Of a DNA stretch of 64,000 nucleotides, positions 16,459 through 24,259 are shown piece after piece. This DNA is from Streptomyces changanensis. GTDB taxonomy: Bacteria > Actinomycetota > Actinomycetes > Streptomycetales > Streptomycetaceae. Location of the stretch: NCBI RefSeq assembly GCF_024600715.1, contig NZ_CP102332.1, positions 2,852,001 through 2,916,000 of the forward strand, written 5' to 3'. The translations under genes were made by a program, and so were the position numbers. Every line of letters begins with the position of its first letter. Position 1 is the first letter of the stretch. Below the pieces are notes generated by a model. That model worked only from the letters and a program-made list of their open reading frames with translations. It was not told the DNA's origin and did no database searches.

Positions 16459-17961
16459 ATGGGCCAGAACAGCACGGCGGGCGAGGACAGAGCGGTCGCG
16501 CGGTGGCGCGACATCCTCGGGCCCGATGCCATCGCGTACGACGAGGACGCCCTCGCGGCGGCCTCCCGCAACACGTCGGCGTTCGCGCCGCGCCGCGTGG
16601 TGGCCGTGCTCCGGCCCTCCGACCCCGACCAGGTCGAGCGCGTCGTGCGGATCGCCCGCGAGGAGAAGGTGCCGCTCCACCCGTACAGCACCGGCCGCAA
16701 CTGGGGCCTGGGCTCCCGGCTGCCGGTGCGGGACGGCTGCGCGCTGCTCGACCTGTCCGCCATGAACCGCATCCGCGCGGTGGACAGCGCCGGGCGGTAC
16801 GCGGTCGTGGAGCCCGGCGTCACCCAGCTCCAGCTCGCCGACCACCTCGCCGAGCACGCCCCGGACCTCGTGGCCAACGTGACGGGCTCGTCGCCCGACT
16901 CCTCCGTGCTCGGCAACCTCCTGGAGCGCGGCACGGGCTTCCGCCGGCACCGCGCGGAGGAGGTGCGCGGCCTGGAGGTCGTCCTCGGCACCGGCGACCG
17001 CATCCGCACCGGCCTGTGGGCGGGCGAGAGCACGCGGCAGCTGCACCACTACCCGTACGGGATCGGGCCCTCGCTCGACGGGCTGTTCGTCCAGTCCAAC
17101 CTGGGCGTCGTGACCGCCGCGGTCGTCGACCTGCTGCCCCGTCAGGAGCAGTTGCGGCTGCTGATGTTCACCTGCTCCGAGACGGCGCTCCCGGGCGTGG
17201 TCGACGCGGTGCGCGGGCTGTTCCTGCGCGGCACCGTCCGGTCCATCGTGCACGTCTTCAACGACAAGCGGATCCTCGCCATGACGCGCAGCGACCGCGT
17301 GCCGACCTGGACCGGCGCCGTGGCCGTCGACGGCACCGCCGCGCAGGTGGAGTCGGCCGTCGAGGACATCACGACCACCCTCGCCGCCGAGGGCGCGGCC
17401 GTACGGGTGGTGGGCGCGCGGGACGCCGCGGCCCCGGACGCCGACCCGATGGTCGCCGCCATGTACGACGTGCACTCCGGACGGCCGACGACGGCCTTCC
17501 TCCAGGGGCTCTACCAGTCGGTGCCCGGCGCGGCGGTCCCGACCGACCTGGACGTCCTCGACGACACGACGGTCGGCTACCTGGCCTGCATGCCGGTGGC
17601 CGCGGTCGACGGACGGACGGTCGCCGACCTCGTCGCCCTGGTCGAGAAGACCTGCGCGGACCACGGCCTCGTGCCCGCCATCGCCGTCAACCCGACGGGC
17701 CCGGACTACCTGGAGTCGGTCGTCAACCTGTACTTCGACCGCACCGATCCGGCGCAGGAGGAGGCGGCCCGGGCCTGCAACACCGAGCTGCACGAGCGGC
17801 TGTACGCCGACGGCTTCCGCTTCTACCGCGTCGGCGTGGAGACGATGGCGAGCCTCACCGCGTGGGACACCGCGCCCTGGGACGCCGTGGCCCTGCTGAA
17901 GGACGCGCTCGACCCCGACGGCATCCTCTCCCCCGGCCGCTACGCGCCCCTGCGCCCGTGA
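16459..17961 (+). CDS. FAD-linked oxidase of the vanillyl-alcohol oxidase / p-cresol methylhydroxylase family
   Basis: A 500-residue protein. The PCMH-type FAD domain covers about residues 30-220: GRNWGLGSRLPVRDG, AVVEPGVTQLQLADHL, GSSPDSSVLGNLLERG, and LEVVLGTGDRIRTG. The C-terminal half is the VAO/PCMH cap ending in DPDGILSPGRY. Relatives oxidise para-alkyl or para-alkenyl phenols at the benzylic carbon through a quinone methide, which suits a tyrosine-derived phenol. ATG 16459 follows GAGGTGAGG. It is the last gene of the + strand isocyanide operon. The substrate is inferred. Confidence 0.87.
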   Translation: MGQNSTAGEDRAVARWRDILGPDAIAYDEDALAAASRNTSAFAPRRVVAVLRPSDPDQVERVVRIAREEKVPLHPYSTGRNWGLGSRLPVRDGCALLDLSAMNRIRAVDSAGRYAVVEPGVTQLQLADHLAEHAPDLVANVTGSSPDSSVLGNLLERGTGFRRHRAEEVRGLEVVLGTGDRIRTGLWAGESTRQLHHYPYGIGPSLDGLFVQSNLGVVTAAVVDLLPRQEQLRLLMFTCSETALPGVVDAVRGLFLRGTVRSIVHVFNDKRILAMTRSDRVPTWTGAVAVDGTAAQVESAVEDITTTLAAEGAAVRVVGARDAAAPDADPMVAAMYDVHSGRPTTAFLQGLYQSVPGAAVPTDLDVLDDTTVGYLACMPVAAVDGRTVADLVALVEKTCADHGLVPAIAVNPTGPDYLESVVNLYFDRTDPAQEEAARACNTELHERLYADGFRFYRVGVETMASLTAWDTAPWDAVALLKDALDPDGILSPGRYAPLRP

Positions 17962-17967
17962 CGCCCA

Positions 17968-18000
17968 CCGGTCCGCGCCGCCCCCGGCGGCGCGGACCGG
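17968..18000. terminator. Terminator hairpin after the VAO-type oxidase
   Basis: A perfect 14-bp stem (CCGGTCCGCGCCGC with its complement) around a five-base loop begins seven bases past the stop at 17961. It separates the + strand operon from the convergent exporter gene. Confidence 0.8.
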
Positions 18001-18003
18001 CAA

Positions 18004-18076
18004 GGCCGCGCGGGCCCGCGCGGCCGGGCGGGTCGTACGGCGGGGCGGGTCGTACGGCGGGGCGGGTCGTACGGCG
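18004..18076. repeat. Long palindrome followed by three 17-bp tandem repeats
   Basis: A perfect palindrome spans about 18004-18025. It is followed directly by three copies of GGGCGGGTCGTACGGCG at 18026, 18043 and 18060. The gap lies between convergent 3' ends, so a promoter role is unlikely; termination or a recombination-prone repeat is more likely. Confidence 0.75.
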
Positions 18077-18147
18077 GGGTGGCGCCGCCCCCACGGGCGC
18101 CCACCGCCCACCGCCCGCCCGGCGCCTGCCCGGCGCCCGGCGCCCGC

Positions 18148-19644
18148 TCAGCGTCCGGCCGGCACGCGGTCCGGCCCCGGGGCCGCGGCGGCCCGCCCGC
18201 CGGGTCCGTCGCCGGACGGCCCGGCGGCCCGGCGGCGGGTGGCGAGGAGCAGCACGCACACCCAGGCCGCGCCCGCCGAGACGGCCAGCGCGTACCGGGC
18301 GCCGTGCGCGGAACCCGCGAGGCCCCACACGGCGCCCGCGAGCGCCGGGCCCATGGCGAAGCCGAGGCTGCGGGAGAGCTGCACGAGGGAACCGGCGATG
18401 CCTACCGCCCTCGGCGGCGCGGCCGTCATCACCAGCGTCTGCGTCGGCCCGCCGTACAGGCCCATGCCCGCGCCGGCGAGCGCCAGCCGCCAGGCGACGT
18501 CCACCTGGGTCCAGTGGTCGCCGCTGAGCGCGAGCAACGTCAGGCCGACCGCCGTGACCGAGGCGCCGGCGAGGGCCGTGGGCCGGGGCCCGAAGCGGTC
18601 GGCGAGGCGCCCGCCGACGGGGCCCATGAGCCCCATGGCGAGGGGGAAGGCGAGGACGGTGAGTCCGGTGGCGGTGGCGGACAGGCCGCTGTCGTCCTGG
18701 AGCCGCAGCGCCACGACGTAGTGCATGGCCGCGAAGCCGGCGGCCAGGGAGAACACGGCCCCGTACACCCCGCCGACGCCGGAGGCGCGCACCACGTCGA
18801 GGACGGGGCGGGCGGCGGGCCGGCGCGTCCACCACACGATCGGCGGCAGCGCGGCGAGGCCCAGCAGCAGCCAGGCGGGGACCGCCGGGGCGAGGGTGAG
18901 GCCGAGGAGGAGCGCGGCGACGGCGCTGCCGACGAGCGCGGCGTCGACGAGGGGCTGACGGCCGGGGGCGGTCAGTCCGCCGCGCTTCGGCAGGACGCGG
19001 ACCACGACGAGCAGGGCCACCACGCACACGGGGATCTTGACGAGCAGGACCGCCCGCCAGCCGAACGCGTCCAGCAGGACACCGCCGACGGCGGGTCCGG
19101 TCACGGCGCCCAGCGGGCCGAGCGTGGCGGGCACGCTCATCGCGCGGCCGCGCACCGACGGCGGCACCGCGCGCATCACCAGGACGGGCATGAGGACGAA
19201 CAGCAGGGCGCCGAAGGTGCCCTGGGCGATCCGGGCGACGGCCAGCCACGCCATCCAGGGCGCGAGCGCCGCGAGCATCCCGCAGAGGGTGAACCCGGAG
19301 ATCGCCAGGAGCAGCGCGGACCGGAGCCCGACCCCGCCGCCCTTCCCCGCGGCCTCGCCGCCGCGGGCGCCGCCGTCCAGCCAGCGGCCCGCCGGCAGCA
19401 GCATCGACACGACGGCGAGCTGGTAGCCGAGGACCGCCCACTGGGCCATCGACGGGGAGACGTCCAGGTCGGTGGATATGGTGGCGAGGGCGATGTTCAC
19501 GACGTTCATATCGAGCATTGCCGTGAAGGACAGGGCGCCCGCGATGGCGACGAGGATCCACGGACTGCGGTCACCCGTTAACGGGTTCCCCGGCTTGTCG
19601 GGCGGCTGCTGGTCCGGGGCGGGTTCCTGCCCGTGGTGCGGCAT
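18148..19644 (-). CDS. MFS drug exporter (DHA2 / EmrB-QacA type)
   Basis: A 498-residue transporter with about 14 hydrophobic helices between residues 28 and 470. The N-terminus (SFTAMLDMNVVNIALATIS) is the DHA2 signature of helix 1, and RIAQGTFGALLFVLMPVLV and GPLGAVTGPAVGGVLL represent motif C and its neighbours. The family exports drugs by proton antiport. It sits between the first biosynthetic operon and the copper cassette, so self-resistance or product export is likely. The 394-bp upstream gap to 20038 is a shared divergent promoter. Confidence 0.87.
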   Translation of the reverse strand: MPHHGQEPAPDQQPPDKPGNPLTGDRSPWILVAIAGALSFTAMLDMNVVNIALATISTDLDVSPSMAQWAVLGYQLAVVSMLLPAGRWLDGGARGGEAAGKGGGVGLRSALLLAISGFTLCGMLAALAPWMAWLAVARIAQGTFGALLFVLMPVLVMRAVPPSVRGRAMSVPATLGPLGAVTGPAVGGVLLDAFGWRAVLLVKIPVCVVALLVVVRVLPKRGGLTAPGRQPLVDAALVGSAVAALLLGLTLAPAVPAWLLLGLAALPPIVWWTRRPAARPVLDVVRASGVGGVYGAVFSLAAGFAAMHYVVALRLQDDSGLSATATGLTVLAFPLAMGLMGPVGGRLADRFGPRPTALAGASVTAVGLTLLALSGDHWTQVDVAWRLALAGAGMGLYGGPTQTLVMTAAPPRAVGIAGSLVQLSRSLGFAMGPALAGAVWGLAGSAHGARYALAVSAGAAWVCVLLLATRRRAAGPSGDGPGGRAAAAPGPDRVPAGR

Positions 19645-20038
19645 TGCTGGGTCCTTTCACGCCCGCCGTGCGCCGGGCTACACCCTTATGGTCGCAGGTG
19701 GTTGGGGGTGGGTTCCCGGGCGGCGGGTGCGGGCGCACCGGAAGCGGACGGCCCGCCTTCGCGGTGCGGCCGAAAAACGGCGGAGGCTTTCTCCAGGTAG
19801 TCGGCCCGCGGCCCGCGCGGGTTCCCGGGGCGGAACGGGAGAATGCTCACGTGTGGCATTGCCGCCGAGCCGGGTGGATTCGGCGCGCATTCGTGCCAGC
19901 ATGGATTCCCGGGCCGCGGGAAATCGCCACTCTCCCAGGCGCGGCCCGTCCCTTGTCGGCCCGTCAGCCACGTGTCCGGGCCATCCCCCGTACCGGGATT
20001 CGCGGCTGGCGGGCGCTTTCGTGCAGGAGCGGAACACC
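19645..20038. promoter_or_regulatory. Divergent intergenic region between exporter and copper cassette
   Basis: About 390 bp without a supported gene. Overlapping frames here have no domains. The right end carries CAGGAGCGG before the Met-rich peptide ATG. Near 19680 is ACACCCTTATGG, only vaguely like half of a copper-repressor (CsoR) site, so I do not call an operator. Confidence 0.45.
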
Positions 20039-20350
20039 ATGAAGGATGTCCAGCCCGAACAGGCCGCCGCCGACCGCCCCGCCGACGCCGATCACCCCGC
20101 GGCCGACCGCCCCGCCGACGCCGCGGCCGACCGCCCCGGGGCCTCGCGGCCGCGCGGTCCGCTGCTGGGCCTGAGCGGGTTCCTGGCGCTGCTGGTCGCC
20201 CTGCTGGCGGTGTCGTACACCGTCGGGTCGTTCGCCGGGCCCGTCGCCCCCGGCCTCCACCCCGGCGACAGCCGGCCCGCCGACATGCCCGGCGGCGAGG
20301 ACGGCGGCGGGATGGACATGGGCGGCATGGACATGGAGGAGAGCCGATGA
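20039..20350 (+). CDS. Small Met-rich single-pass membrane protein (putative copper-binding)
   Basis: A 103-residue protein. Residues 1-40 are Ala/Asp/Pro-rich with repeated DRPADA units, residues about 43-65 form one hydrophobic helix (LLGLSGFLALLVALLAVSYT), and the C-terminus outside the membrane ends in GGGMDMGGMDMEESR, a methionine cluster able to bind Cu(I). ATG 20039 follows AGGAG. Its stop overlaps the ATPase start (ATGA), so it belongs to the copper operon. No named family recognised. Confidence 0.75.
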   Translation: MKDVQPEQAAADRPADADHPAADRPADAAADRPGASRPRGPLLGLSGFLALLVALLAVSYTVGSFAGPVAPGLHPGDSRPADMPGGEDGGGMDMGGMDMEESR

Positions 20351-22692
20351 CCGCGCCCGGACCCGTGGCCGACGCCACGACCACCACCGACCTCGTCATC
20401 GGCGGCATGACGTGCGGTGCGTGCGTCGCCCGCGTCGAGAAGGGGCTCGCGAAGCTGGAGGGCGTCGTCGCGTCGGTCAACCTCGCCACGCACACCGCCC
20501 GGGTCACGCACCCGCCCACCTACACCGTCCCCGACCTCGTCGCCGCCGTCGAGCGGTCCGGCTTCACCGCCGAACCGCCCGCGCCGCCGAAGTCCGGCGA
20601 CGAGACCGAGGCCGGCCGGCAGGAGCGGCGCGACCAGGAGGCCGCCGCCGAGGACGCCGCGCAGCGCGGGCGGCTGATCGTGACGGCGTTCCTCGCGGTG
20701 CCCGTCCTCGCCCTCTCCATGATCCCCGCCCTGCAGTTCAGCAACTGGCAGTGGCTGTGCTTCGCACTGGCCGCGCCGGTCGCGTTCTGGAGCACCTGGC
20801 CCTGCCACGTGAAGGCGGTCCGGGGGCTGCAGCACGGGGCGTCCACGATGGACACGCTCGTCTCCCTCGGCACCGTGGCGGCCTTCTCCTGGTCGACGTA
20901 CGCCCTGTTCTTCGGCGGCGCCGGGCAGCCGGGCATGACGATGCCGTTCACGCTGCTGCCGTCGGCGTCCGCGGGCGTCGCCCACATCTACCTGGAGGCG
21001 GCGGTCGCCGTCCCGCTGTTCGTGCTGACCGGGCGGTACCTGGAGGCCCGCGCCAAGCGCGGCACCGGCGCCGCGCTGCGGTCGCTGGCCGAGCTGGCCG
21101 CCAAGGAGGTCTCCGTACGCTGCCAGAAGTCGGGGCGCGAGCGGCGCGTCCCGGTCGACCAGCTGCGCGTGGGTCAGGTCTTCGTCGTACGGCCCGGTGA
21201 GAAGGTCGCCACCGACGGCGTGGTCGTGGAGGGCAGTTCGGCCCTCGACCTGTCGCTGGTGACCGGGGAGAGCGACCCCGTCGAGGTCGGCCCCGGCTCT
21301 CCGGCCGTGGGCGCCGCCGTCAACGCCGGCGGTCTGCTGCTGGTCCGGGCGACCGCGGTCGGCGAGGACACGCAGCTGGCCCGCATCACCAAGCTCGTCA
21401 CCAACGCGCTGGCGGGCAAGGCCCGGGCGCAGCGCGTCGCCGACCAGGTGGCCGGGGTGTTCGTCCCGGTGGTGCTGGCGCTGGCCGTGACCGTGCTGGG
21501 GTTCTGGCTCGGCGCCGGCGCGGACGCCCAGGCGGCCGTGACGGTCGCCGTGTCCGTGCTGGTCGTCGCCTGCCCGTGCGCCCTGGGCCTCGCCACTCCG
21601 ACGGCGCTGCTCGCGGCGACCGGGCGCGGCGCCCAGCTGGGCATCCTCGTCAAGGGTCCGCGCGCGCTGGAGTCGCTGCGGGCCGTCGACACGGTGGTCC
21701 TGGACAAGACCGGCACGCTCACCACCGGCAAGCTGCACGTCACCGCGGTCACCCCGGTCGACGGCACGGACGGCGGCGAGGGCGCCGGCCCCTCGCGCGT
21801 CCACGCGGTGCTGCGGCTGGCCGGCGCGGTCGAGCAGGGCTCGGACCACCCGCTGGGCCGCGCCATCGCCGGGTACGCGCGGCGCACCCTCGGCGAGGAC
21901 GCGCTGCCCCCGGTCGCCGACTTCGCCTCCACCACCGGTGTGGGCGTCGCCGGCCGGGTCGACGGCGTACGGGTGGAGGTGTGCGCCCCGGGAGACGAGG
22001 TGCTGCCCGAGCCGCTCGCCGCCGCGCTCGCCAAGGCCGAGAGCAGTGCGCACACCCCGGTCCTGGTCAAGGTGGACGGCTCCGCCCGGGCGCTGATCGC
22101 GCTGGGCGACACGCTGCGGCCGGGCGCGTACCGCGCCGTGGAGCGACTGCGGCGGCTCGGGCTGCGTCCGGTGCTCGCCACCGGTGACCGCGAGGCCACG
22201 GCCCACGCCGTCGCCAAGGAGCTCGGCATCCCCACGGCGGACGTGCACGCCCGGTGCACGCCGGAGGACAAGGCCGCGCTGGTGGCGGGGATGAAGGGCG
22301 AGGGCCGCCGGGTCGCCGTGATCGGTGACGGCGTCAACGACACCGTCGCCCTGGCCGGCGCCGACCTGGGCATCGCCATGGGCGGCGGTACGGACGCGGC
22401 GATCGGCGCCGCCGACGTGACGCTGGTCCGGGAGGACATCGAGGCCGTCGCCGACTCCGTCCTGCTGGCCCGCCGCACGCTCGGCACGATCCGGACCAAC
22501 CTGGTGTGGGCGTTCGGCTACAACGCCGTCCTCATCCCCCTCGCGGCGACCGGCTGGCTCAACCCGATGGTGGCGTCCGCCGCCATGTCGGTCAGCTCGG
22601 TGATCGTCGTGACCAACAGCCTGCGGCTGCGCGGGTGGCAGCCCCGCCGCCCGGCCGCGGCCGCGCGCAGGACGACGGAGGCACCCGTATGA
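20347..22692 (+). CDS. Copper-transporting P1B-type ATPase (CopA type)
   Basis: A 781-residue heavy-metal pump. Residues 15-75 are a heavy-metal-associated domain with GMTCGAC (Cys 23 and 26). The membrane metal site is CPC at about 409-411 (VVACPCALGLATPTA), TGES marks the actuator domain, DKTGT the phosphorylated Asp at about 453, SDHPLG the copper-type HP motif, and GDGVNDTVAL the hinge. It pumps Cu(I) out across the membrane. It is coupled by ATGA overlaps to genes on both sides. The setting inside an isocyanide cluster is notable because isocyanides bind copper. Confidence 0.93.
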   Translation: MTAPGPVADATTTTDLVIGGMTCGACVARVEKGLAKLEGVVASVNLATHTARVTHPPTYTVPDLVAAVERSGFTAEPPAPPKSGDETEAGRQERRDQEAAAEDAAQRGRLIVTAFLAVPVLALSMIPALQFSNWQWLCFALAAPVAFWSTWPCHVKAVRGLQHGASTMDTLVSLGTVAAFSWSTYALFFGGAGQPGMTMPFTLLPSASAGVAHIYLEAAVAVPLFVLTGRYLEARAKRGTGAALRSLAELAAKEVSVRCQKSGRERRVPVDQLRVGQVFVVRPGEKVATDGVVVEGSSALDLSLVTGESDPVEVGPGSPAVGAAVNAGGLLLVRATAVGEDTQLARITKLVTNALAGKARAQRVADQVAGVFVPVVLALAVTVLGFWLGAGADAQAAVTVAVSVLVVACPCALGLATPTALLAATGRGAQLGILVKGPRALESLRAVDTVVLDKTGTLTTGKLHVTAVTPVDGTDGGEGAGPSRVHAVLRLAGAVEQGSDHPLGRAIAGYARRTLGEDALPPVADFASTTGVGVAGRVDGVRVEVCAPGDEVLPEPLAAALAKAESSAHTPVLVKVDGSARALIALGDTLRPGAYRAVERLRRLGLRPVLATGDREATAHAVAKELGIPTADVHARCTPEDKAALVAGMKGEGRRVAVIGDGVNDTVALAGADLGIAMGGGTDAAIGAADVTLVREDIEAVADSVLLARRTLGTIRTNLVWAFGYNAVLIPLAATGWLNPMVASAAMSVSSVIVVTNSLRLRGWQPRRPAAAARRTTEAPV

Positions 22693-23189
22693 GGGCCGTG
22701 GTACGCCGGATCGACAAGGTCCTGCCCGCGGTGGCCGCGGCCGTGGCGAGCGCGATCGCGATGGGCGGGCTCACCGCCTGGACGGCGGCCGGCGCCGCCG
22801 GGACGCCCGCGGAGTTGGAGGTGACGCACGCGCGGCTGCTCCAGCCGTTCCCCGGACGGGAGTCGACCGCCGTGGTGTTCACCGTCACCAACGGCGGCAA
22901 CGCCACCGACCGGCTGACGGGCGTCAGCTCCCCGGCCGTGACCGAGGCGATGCTCGCGCGGGACGCGGACGCGGGCGAGGCGGCCGCCAGGATGCAGATG
23001 ATCGCCTCCGTGGAGGTCCCCGCCGCCGGGACGCTGGAGATGACCCCGTACGGCACGGACGTGATGGTCAAGCTGCGCGAGCCGGTCCGGCTCGGCCAGC
23101 GGATCCCCTTCACGCTCCACTTCGAGCAGAGCGGCGACGTCCGCACCGAGGCGCTCGTGGTGCGCCACTCGGAGTGGTCCTACCGCTGA
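22689..23189 (+). CDS. PCuAC-family periplasmic copper chaperone-like protein
   Basis: A 166-residue exported protein: signal/anchor helix at about residues 10-38, then the PCuAC beta-sandwich (ELEVTHARLLQPFPGRESTAVVFTVTNGG). Canonical members bind Cu(I) through an H-M...H-x-M motif, with the last part usually GGxHxM. Here that place reads PYGTDVMVKL, so the His is lost, though Met-rich segments (ARMQMIAS) remain. It may bind copper with changed geometry. It is translationally coupled to the CopA-type gene. Confidence 0.75.
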   Translation: MRAVVRRIDKVLPAVAAAVASAIAMGGLTAWTAAGAAGTPAELEVTHARLLQPFPGRESTAVVFTVTNGGNATDRLTGVSSPAVTEAMLARDADAGEAAARMQMIASVEVPAAGTLEMTPYGTDVMVKLREPVRLGQRIPFTLHFEQSGDVRTEALVVRHSEWSYR

Positions 23190-23203
23190 CCGGTCGCACC
23201 GAG

Positions 23204-23241
23204 AAGGGCCGCCCACCCCCGGGAGGAGGTGGGCGGCCCTT
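23204..23241. terminator. Bidirectional terminator between copper cassette and deoxysugar operon
   Basis: A perfect 14-bp stem (AAGGGCCGCCCACC with its complement) around a ten-base loop, followed by TTT on the + strand and preceded by A residues that read as T on the - strand. It lies between the PCuAC stop and the convergent hydrolase stop. Confidence 0.85.
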
Positions 23242-23248
23242 TGCGCTC

Positions 23249-24202
23249 TCACGCCGGGCTGGCCGAGCGGACGCCGTCCAGCCGGTGGGCCGGGCCGCCG
23301 CAGCACAGCAGCTCCTCGAAGAAGGCGAAGACCCGGCGGTGGTAGGCGCCGGCGGCCCAGCCGAGGCTGATGTTGTGCCCGGCGGCGGTCTGGCGGGCCA
23401 CCTGCACCCGCTCCGCCGCCGTGAAGTACGCGGTCAACTCGGCCAGCGCCTCGGCGTCGTGCCGCCACCACGCCTCGTGCTCGGCGAACGTCAGGCGCAC
23501 CGGTACCGTCGTGCGCGCCGCCACCCGCGGGAAGTCCCGCGGCCAGCGCGCCGCCTGCGCCACCTCACGGGCGGGCGGCTCGCACACCAGCTCGGCGCCG
23601 GCCGTGAAGGTGCCGGGCGGGTAGAGGCTCGGCGGGCCCCAGTTCCACCGCGCCGAGCCGGTCCGGCGGCGCCCGTCCGGGCCGGCGGCCGGGCCGGGGA
23701 TCCCCCCGGGGCCCGGGAGCGCGCCGGGGCCCGCGCCGGGCAGGGCGCGGCGGTGGCCGCACCCGGAGATGTCCAGCCCGACCAGGCCCTCGTGGAGCCC
23801 CTGGGCCGCGGCGGTCAGCGCCACCTGGCCGCCGAAGGAGTGGCCGAGGACGAGCAGGCCCCCACCGAGCCGGTACCGGGCGGCGAAGTCGGCGATCGCC
23901 GCCCGGAGCAGTTCGGCCTGGTCGGCGACGCCGAGCCCGTCCGGCAGGTGGGGCGCGGAGGCGCCGTACCCGGGGCGGTCGACGGCCAGGACGGTGTAGC
24001 CCAGGCGGGCCCCGAGGGCCAGCAGGGACACGCTCGGGTGCGCCCGGCCGTCGAAGTACCCGGCGGTCATGCCCCCGCCGTGCAGGGCGAGCACGGTTCC
24101 CCTCGGCTCCCCGGCCGGCTCGGCGAGCAGACCGGAGAGCGTCAGCCCGCCGGCGTCCAGCGCGACGCGGACGGCCGCGCCGGACGGGGGTGTGCCGGGC
24201 AT
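23249..24202 (-). CDS. Alpha/beta hydrolase
   Basis: A 317-residue alpha/beta-hydrolase fold protein. The oxyanion region is LALHGGGMTAGYF, the nucleophile elbow is GHSFGG (Ser at about residue 123), the acid is probably in RLTFAEHE and the catalytic His in GHNISLG near the C-terminus. It could be a thioesterase, deacylase or tailoring hydrolase. It is the last gene of the long - strand operon, 58 bp past the 2,3-dehydratase. No cytoplasmic export signal is seen. The substrate is unknown. Confidence 0.75.
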   Translation of the reverse strand: MPGTPPSGAAVRVALDAGGLTLSGLLAEPAGEPRGTVLALHGGGMTAGYFDGRAHPSVSLLALGARLGYTVLAVDRPGYGASAPHLPDGLGVADQAELLRAAIADFAARYRLGGGLLVLGHSFGGQVALTAAAQGLHEGLVGLDISGCGHRRALPGAGPGALPGPGGIPGPAAGPDGRRRTGSARWNWGPPSLYPPGTFTAGAELVCEPPAREVAQAARWPRDFPRVAARTTVPVRLTFAEHEAWWRHDAEALAELTAYFTAAERVQVARQTAAGHNISLGWAAGAYHRRVFAFFEELLCCGGPAHRLDGVRSASPA

Positions 24203-24259
24203 GGCTCCTCCATTCCTCGTGGACGAAACGGTGGTCGGCGGCGCCTGAGGGCGCGCTCC

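Noticed and set aside
19675..19695. Possible CsoR (copper repressor) operator
   Set aside because: Only a weak half-match to the consensus; no CsoR gene nearby.
19644..20042. 132-codon + strand frame in the exporter/copper intergenic region
   Set aside because: No domain and no ribosome site; it overlaps the divergent promoter region.
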